DNA from: an uncultured Bacteroidia bacterium
GTDB lineage: Bacteria; Bacteroidota; Bacteroidia; Bacteroidales; Prolixibacteraceae
Direction: 5' to 3'
DNA: 33,654 nucleotides
Assembly: GCA_903923905.1 (NCBI GenBank)
Contig: CAIXZH010000070.1
Coordinates: 1 to 33,654 of the forward strand
Below the pieces are notes generated by a model. The model saw only the letters and a program-made list of their open reading frames with translations. It had not been told where the DNA came from and did no database searches. Shown here piece by piece: positions 25,338-33,611 of this stretch. The number at the start of each line of letters is the position of its first letter. The first letter of the stretch is position 1. Both the position numbers and the translations under genes were made by a program.

Positions 25338-25817
25338 ATGGGCAAGATTACTTATATTTCTGCAGAGGGTCTAAAGAAGCTTAAAGCAGAGTTGGATCAA
25401 ATGGTTAATGTCCAGAGGCCGGCAATTTCCAAAAATATAGGGGAAGCTATAGAGAAGGGAGACATTTCAGAGAATGCAGAATATGATGCTGCCAAAGATG
25501 CCCAGGGAATGCTCGAGGCTAAGATTGCAATGTTGCAAAGCCAGTTGGCTAGTGCCCGGATTATAGATCAGTCGAAGATTGAAACCGATGTTGTTCAGAT
25601 TATGAATAAGGTAACAATCAAAAACAGGAAAAATAATTCAACAATGGCCTATACGATAGTATCAGAACATGAGGCGGATCTGAAAATTGGGAAGATAAGT
25701 GTGAATACTCCAATTGCTCAAGGGCTCTTAGGTAAGAGAATTGGTGATACGGTTGAGATTAAAGTTCCATCCGGTGTAATTCCTTTTGAGATTATTAATA
25801 TTGAACTAGGTATTTAA
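25338..25817 (+). CDS. greA: Transcription elongation factor GreA
   Basis: With ATG at 25338 the protein has 159 residues, the normal GreA length. The N-terminal coiled coil begins GKITYISAEGLKKLKAELDQM and includes the acidic tip ENAEYDAAKDAQGMLEAKI, which enters the RNA polymerase secondary channel and stimulates transcript cleavage in stalled complexes. The C-terminal FKBP-like domain has YTIVSEHEADLKIGKISVNTPIAQGLLGK and GDTVEIKVPSG. An upstream TTG would extend the frame by 28 residues, but that segment overlaps the promoter box and is not like GreA. The HIT gene follows after 18 bp. Confidence 0.96.
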   Translation: MGKITYISAEGLKKLKAELDQMVNVQRPAISKNIGEAIEKGDISENAEYDAAKDAQGMLEAKIAMLQSQLASARIIDQSKIETDVVQIMNKVTIKNRKNNSTMAYTIVSEHEADLKIGKISVNTPIAQGLLGKRIGDTVEIKVPSGVIPFEIINIELGI

Positions 25818-25835
25818 CTCAATAATGACCGAGTG

Positions 25836-26231
25836 ATGGCAAGTATTTTTTCGAAAATCGTGGATGGTGAAATTCCATGTTATAAAGTTGCTGAAGACGA
25901 AAACTATCTTGCCTTTTTAGATATTTTTCCCATTGCTGTTGGTCATGTTTTGGTGATTCCAAAGGTTGAAACAGATTATTTGTTTGATTTGGATGATCAC
26001 GATCTTACCGGATTAATGCTCTTTTCCAAAAGGGTAGCTCTTGCGGTTAAAAAGGCTTTGCCTTGTAAAAAAGTGGGTGTAGCCGTGCTTGGACTGGAAG
26101 TAGCTCATGCCCATATTCATCTGATTCCTTTGAACAGCGAGAGTGATATCAATTTCTTAAAACCCAAATTGAAACTCACTTCGGATGAATTTCTGGACAT
26201 TTCAACCAGGATTGCCCTTCAAGTTGTATAA
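25836..26231 (+). CDS. HIT family nucleotide-binding protein
   Basis: This 131-residue protein has the histidine triad H-A-H-I-H at residues 91-95 (EVAHAHIHLIPL) and the usual N-terminal SIFSKIVDGEIPCYKV and GHVLVIPKVE. HIT proteins are nucleotide hydrolases or transferases acting on substrates such as adenosine phosphoramidates; the exact substrate is not shown. ATG at 25836 is chosen over the GTG one codon earlier. It is downstream of greA and probably cotranscribed. It converges with ruvC, with only 8 bp between the stop codons. Confidence 0.93.
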   Translation: MASIFSKIVDGEIPCYKVAEDENYLAFLDIFPIAVGHVLVIPKVETDYLFDLDDHDLTGLMLFSKRVALAVKKALPCKKVGVAVLGLEVAHAHIHLIPLNSESDINFLKPKLKLTSDEFLDISTRIALQVV

Positions 26232-26239
26232 ATTAGAAA

Positions 26240-26791
26240 CTATTTGACCCTCCCCGGGTTCATTCGGATGAATTCTTCCCAATTCTTTATCTTTCCTGTT
26301 GATGCAGGGTTTTTCAATTGGAGGAAATGACAGACTGCCGTGGCTAAACCATCCGTAGCATCAAGGTCATTGGGCATTATTTCAAGATTATACATTTGCT
26401 TTAAGAAATAGGCAACCTGCTCCTTGGTCGCTGAACCATTTCCGGTGATGGCTTGCTTGATCCGCAGAGGCGCATATTCAAAGATCGGTATATTGCGGTA
26501 GAGAGAAGCAGCCATGGCAACACCTTGTGCCCGGCCAAGCTTGAGCATTGATTGAACATTTTTGCCAAAAAACGGGGCTTCAAGAGCTGTCTCGTCGGGT
26601 TTGTATTCATCTACAAGATAAAGCGTACGGTCAAAAATATGGCTCAGTTTCTGATAATGTCCGGAAAATCCGGAGGTTTTGATTACCCCGAGTGCGATAA
26701 CCTGAGCCTTATTTTTGGTAATCTTAAGCACACCATATCCCATGATATTTGATCCCGGATCAATTCCTAATATCGTTTTATTGATTTCCAA
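26240..26791 (-). CDS. ruvC: Crossover junction endodeoxyribonuclease RuvC
   Basis: This 183-residue RNase H-fold nuclease cuts Holliday junctions during recombination. It has the N-terminal ILGIDPGSNIMGYGV (Asp11), the second acidic motif ALEAPFFGKNVQSMLKLGRAQG, and the C-terminal acidic pair in PNDLDATDGLATAVCH. All catalytic carboxylates are present. ruvA and ruvB are not adjacent. It lies 58 bp after the CarboxypepD-like gene on the same strand and may be read from the same transcript. Confidence 0.95.
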   Translation of the reverse strand: MEINKTILGIDPGSNIMGYGVLKITKNKAQVIALGVIKTSGFSGHYQKLSHIFDRTLYLVDEYKPDETALEAPFFGKNVQSMLKLGRAQGVAMAASLYRNIPIFEYAPLRIKQAITGNGSATKEQVAYFLKQMYNLEIMPNDLDATDGLATAVCHFLQLKNPASTGKIKNWEEFIRMNPGRVK

Positions 26792-26849
26792 TGGCTCTTT
26801 TTTAGAATGGGCTAATTAAACGCAATACTATTCGGGGAAGGCCTATAGC

Positions 26850-27626
26850 TTAAGGATTTTTAGCTTTTGACTTTTTTTCATTATATTCCACAAGTAACTC
26901 CCGGATTCGTTGTTCAACTTCGATGGTAGTTGCATTAGTTGGAAGCTTATTGAAAGCATTGCAATAGAGCATAAAATCGTCAAGAGCATCATCCTTAAGG
27001 CCCGATATTTTCTGAATAACGTCTCTGTTATAAACCAGGGATAGGATTTGCCAATCCTTTTCTGTATGAATAGCATTCAAGGCAGTCCTCTTTTCCTTTT
27101 CATCCTTGCTGAGATAATAGGATAAAAAAGAGATCGGTTTAACGACGGCCGTGATGTTCTTTGGCCTGGAACCAAAATAATCGCTTCGTAATTCTTGAGG
27201 AACCGTGGAAGACTTTCCACCTGGAATTCCATACAAATTTATTTTTGGGGCTGAACTATTAACCTCAACCTGGTCAAGAAGAATTCTTGTCGGAGACATG
27301 GTAATTTTAGGTACTCCATTCTCACCGGTGAAAATTGCACTTACAGGAACTCTCTTGTCTTTGTAATTAAGCGATTTAAAGGTAAGTGTATCCATTGGAT
27401 CTGCCTGAATAGAAAATTTCCCGAAGGCATCAGTCATGGTACCACCCCGGACACGCATGTTGAGAACCTGGGCATTTATTACACCTTCCTTTGTTATTTC
27501 ATCAATCACTTGTCCTTTAACATTAACCATATCCTCAGGGAAGAACAATTGGCAATGCGCCTTGAACTGAAATCCTGCAGAAAAAAGCAGGATTAATGCA
27601 GCGATTATAATGTTTTTTATTCCCAT
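26850..27626 (-). CDS. Exported protein with carboxypeptidase-regulatory-like domain
   Basis: This 258-residue protein has an N-terminal signal (NIIIAALILLFSAGF, cleavage probably near AHCQ). Residues about 35-120 form a CarboxypepD-regulatory-like beta domain (NVKGQVIDEITKEGVINAQV, GTMTDAFGKFSIQA, DTLTFKSLNYKDKRV), an arrangement common in Bacteroidota surface and periplasmic proteins. The C-terminal half is helical and charged (ISFLSYYLSKDEKEKRTAL, RIRELLVEYNEKKSKAKNP) without a recognised catalytic motif. It lacks a TonB-dependent barrel. I cannot assign a role. ruvC follows 58 bp downstream. Confidence 0.75.
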   Translation of the reverse strand: MGIKNIIIAALILLFSAGFQFKAHCQLFFPEDMVNVKGQVIDEITKEGVINAQVLNMRVRGGTMTDAFGKFSIQADPMDTLTFKSLNYKDKRVPVSAIFTGENGVPKITMSPTRILLDQVEVNSSAPKINLYGIPGGKSSTVPQELRSDYFGSRPKNITAVVKPISFLSYYLSKDEKEKRTALNAIHTEKDWQILSLVYNRDVIQKISGLKDDALDDFMLYCNAFNKLPTNATTIEVEQRIRELLVEYNEKKSKAKNP

Positions 27627-27740
27627 TTGAGGTCTCTAAGATCGATTGAAATTTATATTCTGTTGGGATTTCCTAAGAGGAATTGAATCCCGGGATTGCT
27701 TTACAGAGTGAAGATGCAATTTTATTGTTATAGGTTGTTT

Positions 27741-28973
27741 TTAAAAAGAAAGGTTTTTAATTCGTTCCATAGCCTGAATTACATTTTCCCGATCAGCAAA
27801 GGCAGAAAAGCGAAAATAGCCTTCACCGGATGGGCCAAATCCCGATCCGGGAGTACCGACTACATTACTTTCACTAAGTAATTTATCGAAGAATTCCCAT
27901 GAGGTTAAATTATTCTTTGTCTTTACCCATACATAAGGAGCATTTATCCCTCCGAAAACCGTATAGCCTGATTCAGTGAGACTTTCTCTGATTAACCGTG
28001 CATTCTCAAGATAATAATGGATAAGCCCTTTGATCTCTTTTTTACCTTCCTCCGAATAGACCGCGGCAGCTGCTTTTTGCACCGGATATGAGACACCGTT
28101 AAATTTGGTGGTATGACGTCTCATCCAGAGAGGTTTAACGGCGATAGCAGTTCCATACTTATCATAGGCAACAAGTTTACTGGGGATTACGGTAAAAGCG
28201 CATCTGGTCCCGGTAAAACCTGCTGTTTTTGAAAAGCTCCGGAATTCAATTGCAACATTTTCGGCTCCCTCAATCTCGAAAATGGAATGAGGAATAGAAT
28301 CATCCGTTATATATGCCTCATAAGCAGCATCATATAGAATTATGCTCTTATTGGCCAGGGCATAGTCAACCCATTTTTCCAGGATTTCCCGGGTGGCAAC
28401 GGTTCCTGTAGGGTTATTGGGGAAACATAGAAAAATCAGATCCGGCCTTGTAGACGGTAATTCAGGAATAAATCCATTTGCTTCATTGCAAGGCATATAA
28501 ACTATGTTATCGAAATATCCGTTCGCCTGGCAAACTCCAGTTTTTCCTGACATTACAGTTGTATCTGCGTAGACAGGATATACCGGATCACAAATTGCAA
28601 TAATATTTTCATTCCCAAATATTTCCTGAATATTCCCGGTATCACATTTAGATCCGTCGGACACAAAAATATCATCTGCCGTGATTTGTACACCGCGTTG
28701 CTGGTAATCATTTTTGGCAATTGCTTCACGCAAAAAATCATATCCTTGCTCAGGTCCGTATCCTCTAAAGGTATCTTTATTTCCCATCTCCTCCACCCCT
28801 TCATGAAAGGCTTTTAATATGGCTGGTGTCAATGGTTGCGTCACATCGCCAATTCCCATTCTGATAATATGACTTTCGGGGTTTGCCGCTGCAAATTCTC
28901 TGACTCTTCGGCCAATTTCAGGGAATAAATATCCTGCCTTTAATTTCAGGTAGTTTTCGTTAATAAATGCCAT
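27741..28973 (-). CDS. dapL: LL-diaminopimelate aminotransferase DapL
   Basis: This 410-residue fold type I PLP enzyme has N-terminal [68 protein letters not shown], and the PLP lysine Lys249 in [15 protein letters not shown], all typical of DapL. It converts tetrahydrodipicolinate and glutamate to LL-diaminopimelate in one step, bypassing the acyl-intermediate route, for peptidoglycan and lysine synthesis. It is divergent from the aspartate kinase gene, the first step of the same pathway. A TATCTTTG element lies about 50 bp upstream. Confidence 0.96.
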   Translation of the reverse strand: MAFINENYLKLKAGYLFPEIGRRVREFAAANPESHIIRMGIGDVTQPLTPAILKAFHEGVEEMGNKDTFRGYGPEQGYDFLREAIAKNDYQQRGVQITADDIFVSDGSKCDTGNIQEIFGNENIIAICDPVYPVYADTTVMSGKTGVCQANGYFDNIVYMPCNEANGFIPELPSTRPDLIFLCFPNNPTGTVATREILEKWVDYALANKSIILYDAAYEAYITDDSIPHSIFEIEGAENVAIEFRSFSKTAGFTGTRCAFTVIPSKLVAYDKYGTAIAVKPLWMRRHTTKFNGVSYPVQKAAAAVYSEEGKKEIKGLIHYYLENARLIRESLTESGYTVFGGINAPYVWVKTKNNLTSWEFFDKLLSESNVVGTPGSGFGPSGEGYFRFSAFADRENVIQAMERIKNLSF

Positions 28974-29023
28974 TCAATTGTAATATAGTTATTTAAACTC
29001 TAATACCCACTTTTTAGGGTCAA

Positions 29024-29031
29024 CAAAGATA
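29024..29031 (-). promoter_or_regulatory. Putative -7 promoter element TATCTTTG upstream of dapL
   Basis: The minus strand reads TATCTTTG, matching TAnnTTTG, about 50 bp before the dapL start. No TTG at the -33 distance was found. Confidence 0.4.
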
Positions 29032-29180
29032 CAAAATATTTTTTTTGGTTTTTCCTGAATAACTTAGTTGACATGATGAATTTTAACGGAATCCGGCTCC
29101 CTGAACCATATTTTACTCCCAAATTTATCAGAATATATCTATTTATTTCGGTTTTTAAGCTTATTCCACCTTAGTTTTAA

Positions 29181-29188
29181 TAATTTTG
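29181..29188 (+). promoter_or_regulatory. Putative -7 promoter element TAATTTTG upstream of aspartate kinase
   Basis: TAATTTTG matches TAnnTTTG about 43 bp before the start at 29232. The -33 box is not clear. The 258-bp gap to dapL holds both outward elements and no recognisable lysine riboswitch. Confidence 0.4.
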
Positions 29189-29231
29189 TACCCTGATTAA
29201 TTGTTAGGCTCATATTTGTAAACTATTATAG

Positions 29232-30488
29232 ATGAAGGTATTCAAGTTTGGAGGGGCTTCTGTTAAAGATGCAGCCGGTGTAAGAAACCTCGCTTCCATT
29301 GTCGGTGAATATGACGAAAAATTGGTCATTGTCGTTTCGGCTATGGGAAAAACGACAAATGCACTTGAGTTATTGACCAGGTGTTACTTTAATGGCGATT
29401 CAAAAGGAATTGTTCTTAACTTTAATAAGGTGAAGCAGTATCATTTTGAGATTATCACTGATCTGTTCCGGGATCTTTCAGATGCTAAAATTCAAGAAGT
29501 TGAGTCAGTTTTTGTGCAGTTCGAGTCTCGTCTCGGACACTCTCCTTCGCTTGATTATGATTTTGAATATGATCAGCTAGTCTCTTTTGGCGAAATACTT
29601 TCAACAAAAATTATAAGCCTTTATCTTAACTCAGTAGGCATTTCGAATCAGTGGATGGACGTAAGGCAAGGACTTAGAACTGATGCCACCTGGAGAGAAG
29701 GGAATATTGATTGGTCACTTTCTTCCGGATTGATTCGGTCACAATTCAACTTTGATAGGAGTCGTATTTGCCTGACTCAGGGATTTATAGGCGCGACTTT
29801 AACTGATCAAACTACCACCTTGGGTCGCGAAGGCTCAGATTATTCCGCCGCAATTATTGCTAATATCTTAAATGCTGAGAGCGTCACCATATGGAAGGAT
29901 GTCCCTGGAATTATGAATGCCGATCCAAATAAATTTGGTGTGACACAGAAGTTGGATATGCTTTCATACCGCGAAGCTGTTGAAATGACCTATTATGGTG
30001 CGAAGGTTATTCATCCTAAAACAATGAAGCCACTTGTTGAGAAAGATATACCGCTTTATGTGCGCTCGTTTATTGAACCACACCAACAGGGTTCAGTGAT
30101 TTGCAAAATAGATCACATCATGAATTATGTTCCGGTTTTTATCTCAAAAGAAGATCTTATTCTGGTGACCATATCTCCCATTGATTTTTCATTTATTGCA
30201 GAGGAGAGCATCAGTAAGATTTATAAGCTTTTTGCTCAATACCGGATAAAGGTTGACCTTGTTCAACAGTCAGCCATGAATTTTTCTGTAGCCTTCGACC
30301 GGCCGGAAAGGGGCTTTGATCAGCTAATCAGTGAATTGAAAATGAAGTTTGTCGTTCATTATAACGAAGGTCTTGAACTTATGACAATCCGGTATTACAA
30401 TGACGAAGTAATCAGCCAGATGACTGCCAATCGAACTGTTTTGGTGGCGCAAAAAACCCGAACCACGGCAAGATTTCTAATGAAGTAA
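29232..30488 (+). CDS. Aspartate kinase
   Basis: This 418-residue protein phosphorylates aspartate, the entry to diaminopimelate, lysine, threonine and methionine synthesis. It has MKVFKFGGASVKDA at the N-terminus, VVSAMGKTTNALE, LVSFGEILSTKI, TQGFIGATLTDQTTTLGREG followed by SDYSAA, and WKDVPGIMNADP. The C-terminal part (from about residue 300) fits two weakly conserved ACT domains, the usual site of feedback control. It is a monofunctional kinase without a fused homoserine dehydrogenase. It is divergent from dapL. Its stop is 9 bp from the stop of the convergent gene. Confidence 0.94.
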   Translation: MKVFKFGGASVKDAAGVRNLASIVGEYDEKLVIVVSAMGKTTNALELLTRCYFNGDSKGIVLNFNKVKQYHFEIITDLFRDLSDAKIQEVESVFVQFESRLGHSPSLDYDFEYDQLVSFGEILSTKIISLYLNSVGISNQWMDVRQGLRTDATWREGNIDWSLSSGLIRSQFNFDRSRICLTQGFIGATLTDQTTTLGREGSDYSAAIIANILNAESVTIWKDVPGIMNADPNKFGVTQKLDMLSYREAVEMTYYGAKVIHPKTMKPLVEKDIPLYVRSFIEPHQQGSVICKIDHIMNYVPVFISKEDLILVTISPIDFSFIAEESISKIYKLFAQYRIKVDLVQQSAMNFSVAFDRPERGFDQLISELKMKFVVHYNEGLELMTIRYYNDEVISQMTANRTVLVAQKTRTTARFLMK

Positions 30489-30497
30489 TGGCAGTTT

Positions 30498-31013
30498 TTA
30501 ATTTTTTCTGAAAATTAGCTTGAATATGGGCTTTTGCCCTCTTGATTTCCCTGACAAATCATACACTTCATAGGCGATGGTCATTGACAGCACTTGTTTG
30601 TTTATTTCTGATTTTTCCTTATCCCAAAACCATTGCTCTTCAAACCTGATTTTACTGATGTTTTTTCTGGAGAACTCCCGATCAGTTTCCATTTTATTTA
30701 GCTGGACCCGTGATATTTTTTCGCCGGTGAAATAGTCTGTTGGAACTACCTTTCCCTCGTATATCTCCTTAAATATATTGTCAATCAGATCTTTGCGTTT
30801 GAAATCCGAGAGGCATTCCTCTCCCCAGGTGTCAGTGGAATCGCGGTTAATTATAAAGGTGTCATAGGTGATTTTCCCGAATGGAACTCCGGATATCGGC
30901 TTATCAGATACCTCTTGATGACATGCAAAAGCACCAAGTACAAAACCAATAAGAATAGAGCATCTAAGATTGATTCCGGTTAAATGTAAGTCTTTCCCCT
31001 TTGATCCCTTCAT
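30498..31013 (-). CDS. Distant GldN-like predicted lipoprotein, start overlapping pyrC
   Basis: From the ATG at 31013 the protein has 171 residues. A hydrophobic lead (SILIGFVLGAFAC) ends in a Cys at residue 31 that may be lipidated, although the residue at -3 is Ala rather than Leu. The body contains RKDLIDNIFKEIYEGKVVPTDYF and, later, FEEQWFWDKEKSEINKQVLS with RGQKPIFKLIF. This order resembles the conserved parts of the type IX/gliding protein GldN/PorN (an xDxLxxAIxxGKI-like helix, KxxWYFDKxxSxxxxR, then FWVFF). The match is by eye and distant. The gene begins inside the 3' end of pyrC (about 50 nt overlap), implying translational coupling. ATG at 31049 would overlap more. Confidence 0.6.
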   Translation of the reverse strand: MKGSKGKDLHLTGINLRCSILIGFVLGAFACHQEVSDKPISGVPFGKITYDTFIINRDSTDTWGEECLSDFKRKDLIDNIFKEIYEGKVVPTDYFTGEKISRVQLNKMETDREFSRKNISKIRFEEQWFWDKEKSEINKQVLSMTIAYEVYDLSGKSRGQKPIFKLIFRKN

Positions 31014-32334
31014 GAAAAGTCCCTGGTATATTTGGAGTATTGTTTTCATAAACGAGATTTCCGTTTACAAATGTCTGATTCACAAAATAATAAAAAGATT
31101 CGCCTTCAAATGGAGACCATCCGCATTTTGATAGGATATTTTCTTTTGTAACAGTCCATCGGGCAGCATCAATAAGTACAAGATCTGCTTTATACCCTTT
31201 TCGGATGTATCCCCTTTTTTCGATTCCAAATAAATCTGCAGGAGCGTGGCACATTTTTTCGACAACTTTCTCGATAGAAATCTTCCCATTACGGCTCATT
31301 TCAAGCATTGCAATCAACGAATGTTGTACTAACGGCCCTCCAGAGGGAGATTTAAAATAGGTTTGATCTTTTTCTTCCAGCGTATGTGGAGCATGATCTG
31401 TGGCAATGACATCAATTCTGTTCTCGTTGACACCCTTAATTAGCGCCAACCGGTCATTGGCTGATTTTATAGCCGGATTCCATTTTATATGCGTTCCCAA
31501 TTTTTCATAGTCAGATTCTGCAAACCACAAATGGTGAACGCAGACTTCATTGGTTATTTTTTTGTTTTTAACAGGTCCCGCCTCAAATAATGCAATTTCG
31601 CCGGATGTGGAAAGATGTAATACATGTAATCTGGTCCCAAATTTTTTTGCCAGTTCCACCGCTTTTGAAGTTGATTTAAAACACGCACTGGTATCCCTGA
31701 TTTTGGGGTGTTCATTCATCGGAACCTCTTCTCCATATTTCTCACGGGCCAAAGCAATATTGGCCTGAATAATTTGTTCATCTTCGCAATGAGTGGCAAT
31801 AAGCATTTTGGATTTAGAGAATAATGCGGAAAGTGTTTCAGCATTATCAACCAGCATATTTCCGGTAGATGATCCCATAAATACTTTTATTCCACAAACA
31901 TTGGAGGAATCAGTTTTTAACAACTCATCCAAATTGTCATTCGTAGCTCCAATATAAAAGGAGTAATTGGCAAGCGACACTTCCGATGCCCGATGATATT
32001 TTTGTTCCAGCAATTCTTGTGTAACAGTTTGCGGAATGGTGTTGGGCATCTCCATGAATGACGTAATACCGCCTGCAATGGCTGCTCTGGACTCAGTCTC
32101 AATATCTCCTTTGTAAGTAAGTCCGGGATCTCTGAAATGAACCTGATCATCAATGACTCCCGGTAATAAAATTTTTCCCGATGCATCAATCACATCCGCC
32201 TGAGCAAGGATGTTTGCAGGAACCTCATCCCTGAATATTTTCTCAATAATCCCGTTGCGAATAAGGATGCTCGTATCTCTTAATGTTTTACCTTCATTTA
32301 TAACTCTGGCATCTTTGATAATGATGTCTTTCAT
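30964..32334 (-). CDS. pyrC: Dihydroorotase (class I type)
   Basis: This 456-residue amidohydrolase has LLPGVIDDQVHFRDPGLTYK, AGGITSFMEMPNT, KVFMGSSTGNMLV, IATHCEDE, LHVLHLSTSGEIA, and VIATDHAPHT, plus the C-terminal GYIRKGYKADLVLID. It cyclises carbamoyl aspartate to dihydroorotate in pyrimidine synthesis. The usual HxH metal motif reads Gln64-Val-His66, so the first metal-ligand His is replaced; I believe this variant is common in Bacteroidota dihydroorotases. Remaining ligands look intact. Allantoinase or dihydropyrimidinase are less likely alternatives. It follows the glycosyltransferase gene, with an internal promoter element between them, and overlaps the GldN-like gene. Confidence 0.92.
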   Translation of the reverse strand: MKDIIIKDARVINEGKTLRDTSILIRNGIIEKIFRDEVPANILAQADVIDASGKILLPGVIDDQVHFRDPGLTYKGDIETESRAAIAGGITSFMEMPNTIPQTVTQELLEQKYHRASEVSLANYSFYIGATNDNLDELLKTDSSNVCGIKVFMGSSTGNMLVDNAETLSALFSKSKMLIATHCEDEQIIQANIALAREKYGEEVPMNEHPKIRDTSACFKSTSKAVELAKKFGTRLHVLHLSTSGEIALFEAGPVKNKKITNEVCVHHLWFAESDYEKLGTHIKWNPAIKSANDRLALIKGVNENRIDVIATDHAPHTLEEKDQTYFKSPSGGPLVQHSLIAMLEMSRNGKISIEKVVEKMCHAPADLFGIEKRGYIRKGYKADLVLIDAARWTVTKENILSKCGWSPFEGESFYYFVNQTFVNGNLVYENNTPNIPGTFHEGIKGERLTFNRNQS

Positions 32335-32444
32335 GGTTAATTGAAATTGTTTAGTATTTGATTTGGAAGTTACCGTTTGACAAGTGAAATTAGATAAAAA
32401 TATTTAATCAATTGGAGTTTATCTTATTTTTGTTTTTTCATGAT

Positions 32445-32452
32445 CAAATCTA
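32445..32452 (-). promoter_or_regulatory. Putative -7 promoter element TAGATTTG upstream of pyrC
   Basis: The minus strand reads TAGATTTG, matching TAnnTTTG, about 110 bp before the pyrC start in the gap after the glycosyltransferase gene. A TTTG upstream at 32466-32469 is only 13 nt away, too close to be a normal -33 box. Confidence 0.3.
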
Positions 32453-32479
32453 TACTGTTATGCTGCAAATGATCTTTAG

Positions 32480-33259
32480 TTATTGGTTAAGCTTTCTTTG
32501 ATAATTTTTAAAATAACTTTGAATTTTCATTTTAATGACACCTTTAAAGGCTTCACCAAAAATTCCGCCTGTCATTTTCGATGTCCCCTCTTTTCTGTCG
32601 GTAAAAATGATTGGGATTTCCATGATCTTAAATCCATATTTCCAGGCTTTAAATTTCATTTCAATCTGAAATCCATATCCTCTCATCTTAATGCTTTCTA
32701 TGTCGATGGTTTCCAATACAGTATGTTTATAACAAATGAAACCCGCAGTCGTGTCCATAATGGGCATTCCGGTAATTTTACGAACGTAAACCGATGCAAA
32801 ATAGGACATTAGAACCCGTTTTAATGGCCAGTTTATGACATTAATGCCTGTGATATAGCGTGAGCCAATGATTAGATCGGCTCCTTGGTTTTGGCTTGCC
32901 TTCTTCAGTCGTAAAAGATCGTTCGGGTCATGCGAAAAATCGGCATCCATCTCAAATATATATTCATAATGATGGTCTAAAGCCCACTTAAAACCTGCAA
33001 GGTATGCAGTTCCCAATCCTAATTTTCCTGCTCGTTCAATCAAATGCAGTCGATCCTTAAATTTTCCAATTAGATTTTTAACTATTTCACCTGTTCCATC
33101 CGGCGAATTGTCATCTATTATAAGGATATTGAAATCGGAATCAAGAGATAATACATTCTGGATTATCCGTTCAATATTCTCCTTCTCATTGTACGTTGGA
33201 ATAATTACTACGCAATTAGGCACTTTATTTACATTTTTTAGAGTGTGTAAAAATAGCAT
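32480..33259 (-). CDS. Polyprenol monophosphomannose synthase-like GT2 glycosyltransferase
   Basis: From the start at 33259 it has 259 residues. It is a GT-A family 2 enzyme of the DPM1 type: VVIIPTYNEKENIERII, the nucleotide site ILIIDDNSPDGTGEIV, EMDADFSHDPNDLL with the DAD metal motif, DLIIGSRYITG, RKITGMPIMDTTAGFICY, and IPIIFTDRKEGTSKMTGGI near the end. Such enzymes load a sugar (often mannose) onto polyprenyl phosphate at the cytoplasmic membrane face as donor for later glycosylation. There is no C-terminal TM domain. An in-frame ATG at 33316 would add 19 Lys/Phe-rich residues unlike the family. It precedes pyrC on the same strand. Confidence 0.88.
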   Translation of the reverse strand: MLFLHTLKNVNKVPNCVVIIPTYNEKENIERIIQNVLSLDSDFNILIIDDNSPDGTGEIVKNLIGKFKDRLHLIERAGKLGLGTAYLAGFKWALDHHYEYIFEMDADFSHDPNDLLRLKKASQNQGADLIIGSRYITGINVINWPLKRVLMSYFASVYVRKITGMPIMDTTAGFICYKHTVLETIDIESIKMRGYGFQIEMKFKAWKYGFKIMEIPIIFTDRKEGTSKMTGGIFGEAFKGVIKMKIQSYFKNYQRKLNQ

Positions 33260-33611
33260 ATTTGGTAAATAAAATATGTTCTTCTTCATTTTGAAATATT
33301 TTTTCTGATTTTTCATGAACTAAGAAGCAGATTATTTATTTGGTCTTTATTGTTTATTGTATTATCCGGAGACAATTTGGTTGACTTATGATGAGATTAT
33401 TTGTTGTTATTTCTTAAAATTCTTTATTCCTGATTATTATTCTGGCTGTATTGGTTTATAAAATAGGCATTTACATAGAGTGAAAATTTATATTGATTTT
33501 TTTCATTATACCGGGTTGAGATATTGAAAAACCTTATACATTTGCACCACGATTTAAGGGAGCTGTTTTTAGTGAGATTAAGTCGGTGTTCACTGGAATA
33601 TTTTGGAGAAA
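33260..33611. other. Intergenic region before the gene leaving the window
   Basis: About 350 AT-rich bases between the glycosyltransferase start and the next + strand gene. Apart from the promoter at 33516-33544 I see no RNA gene, repeat or terminator, and no clear promoter for the glycosyltransferase. Confidence 0.5.
33516..33544 (+). promoter_or_regulatory. Promoter for the partial gene at the right edge (TTG, 18-nt spacer, TACATTTG)
   Basis: TTG (33516-33518) and TACATTTG (33537-33544) are 18 nt apart and fit the Bacteroidota consensus. The predicted start of transcription is about 60 nt before the ATG at 33612. Confidence 0.55.

Noticed and set aside
28974-29231. Lysine riboswitch between dapL and aspartate kinase
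   Set aside because: No conserved L-box structure was visible, and this class is not typical of the phylum.
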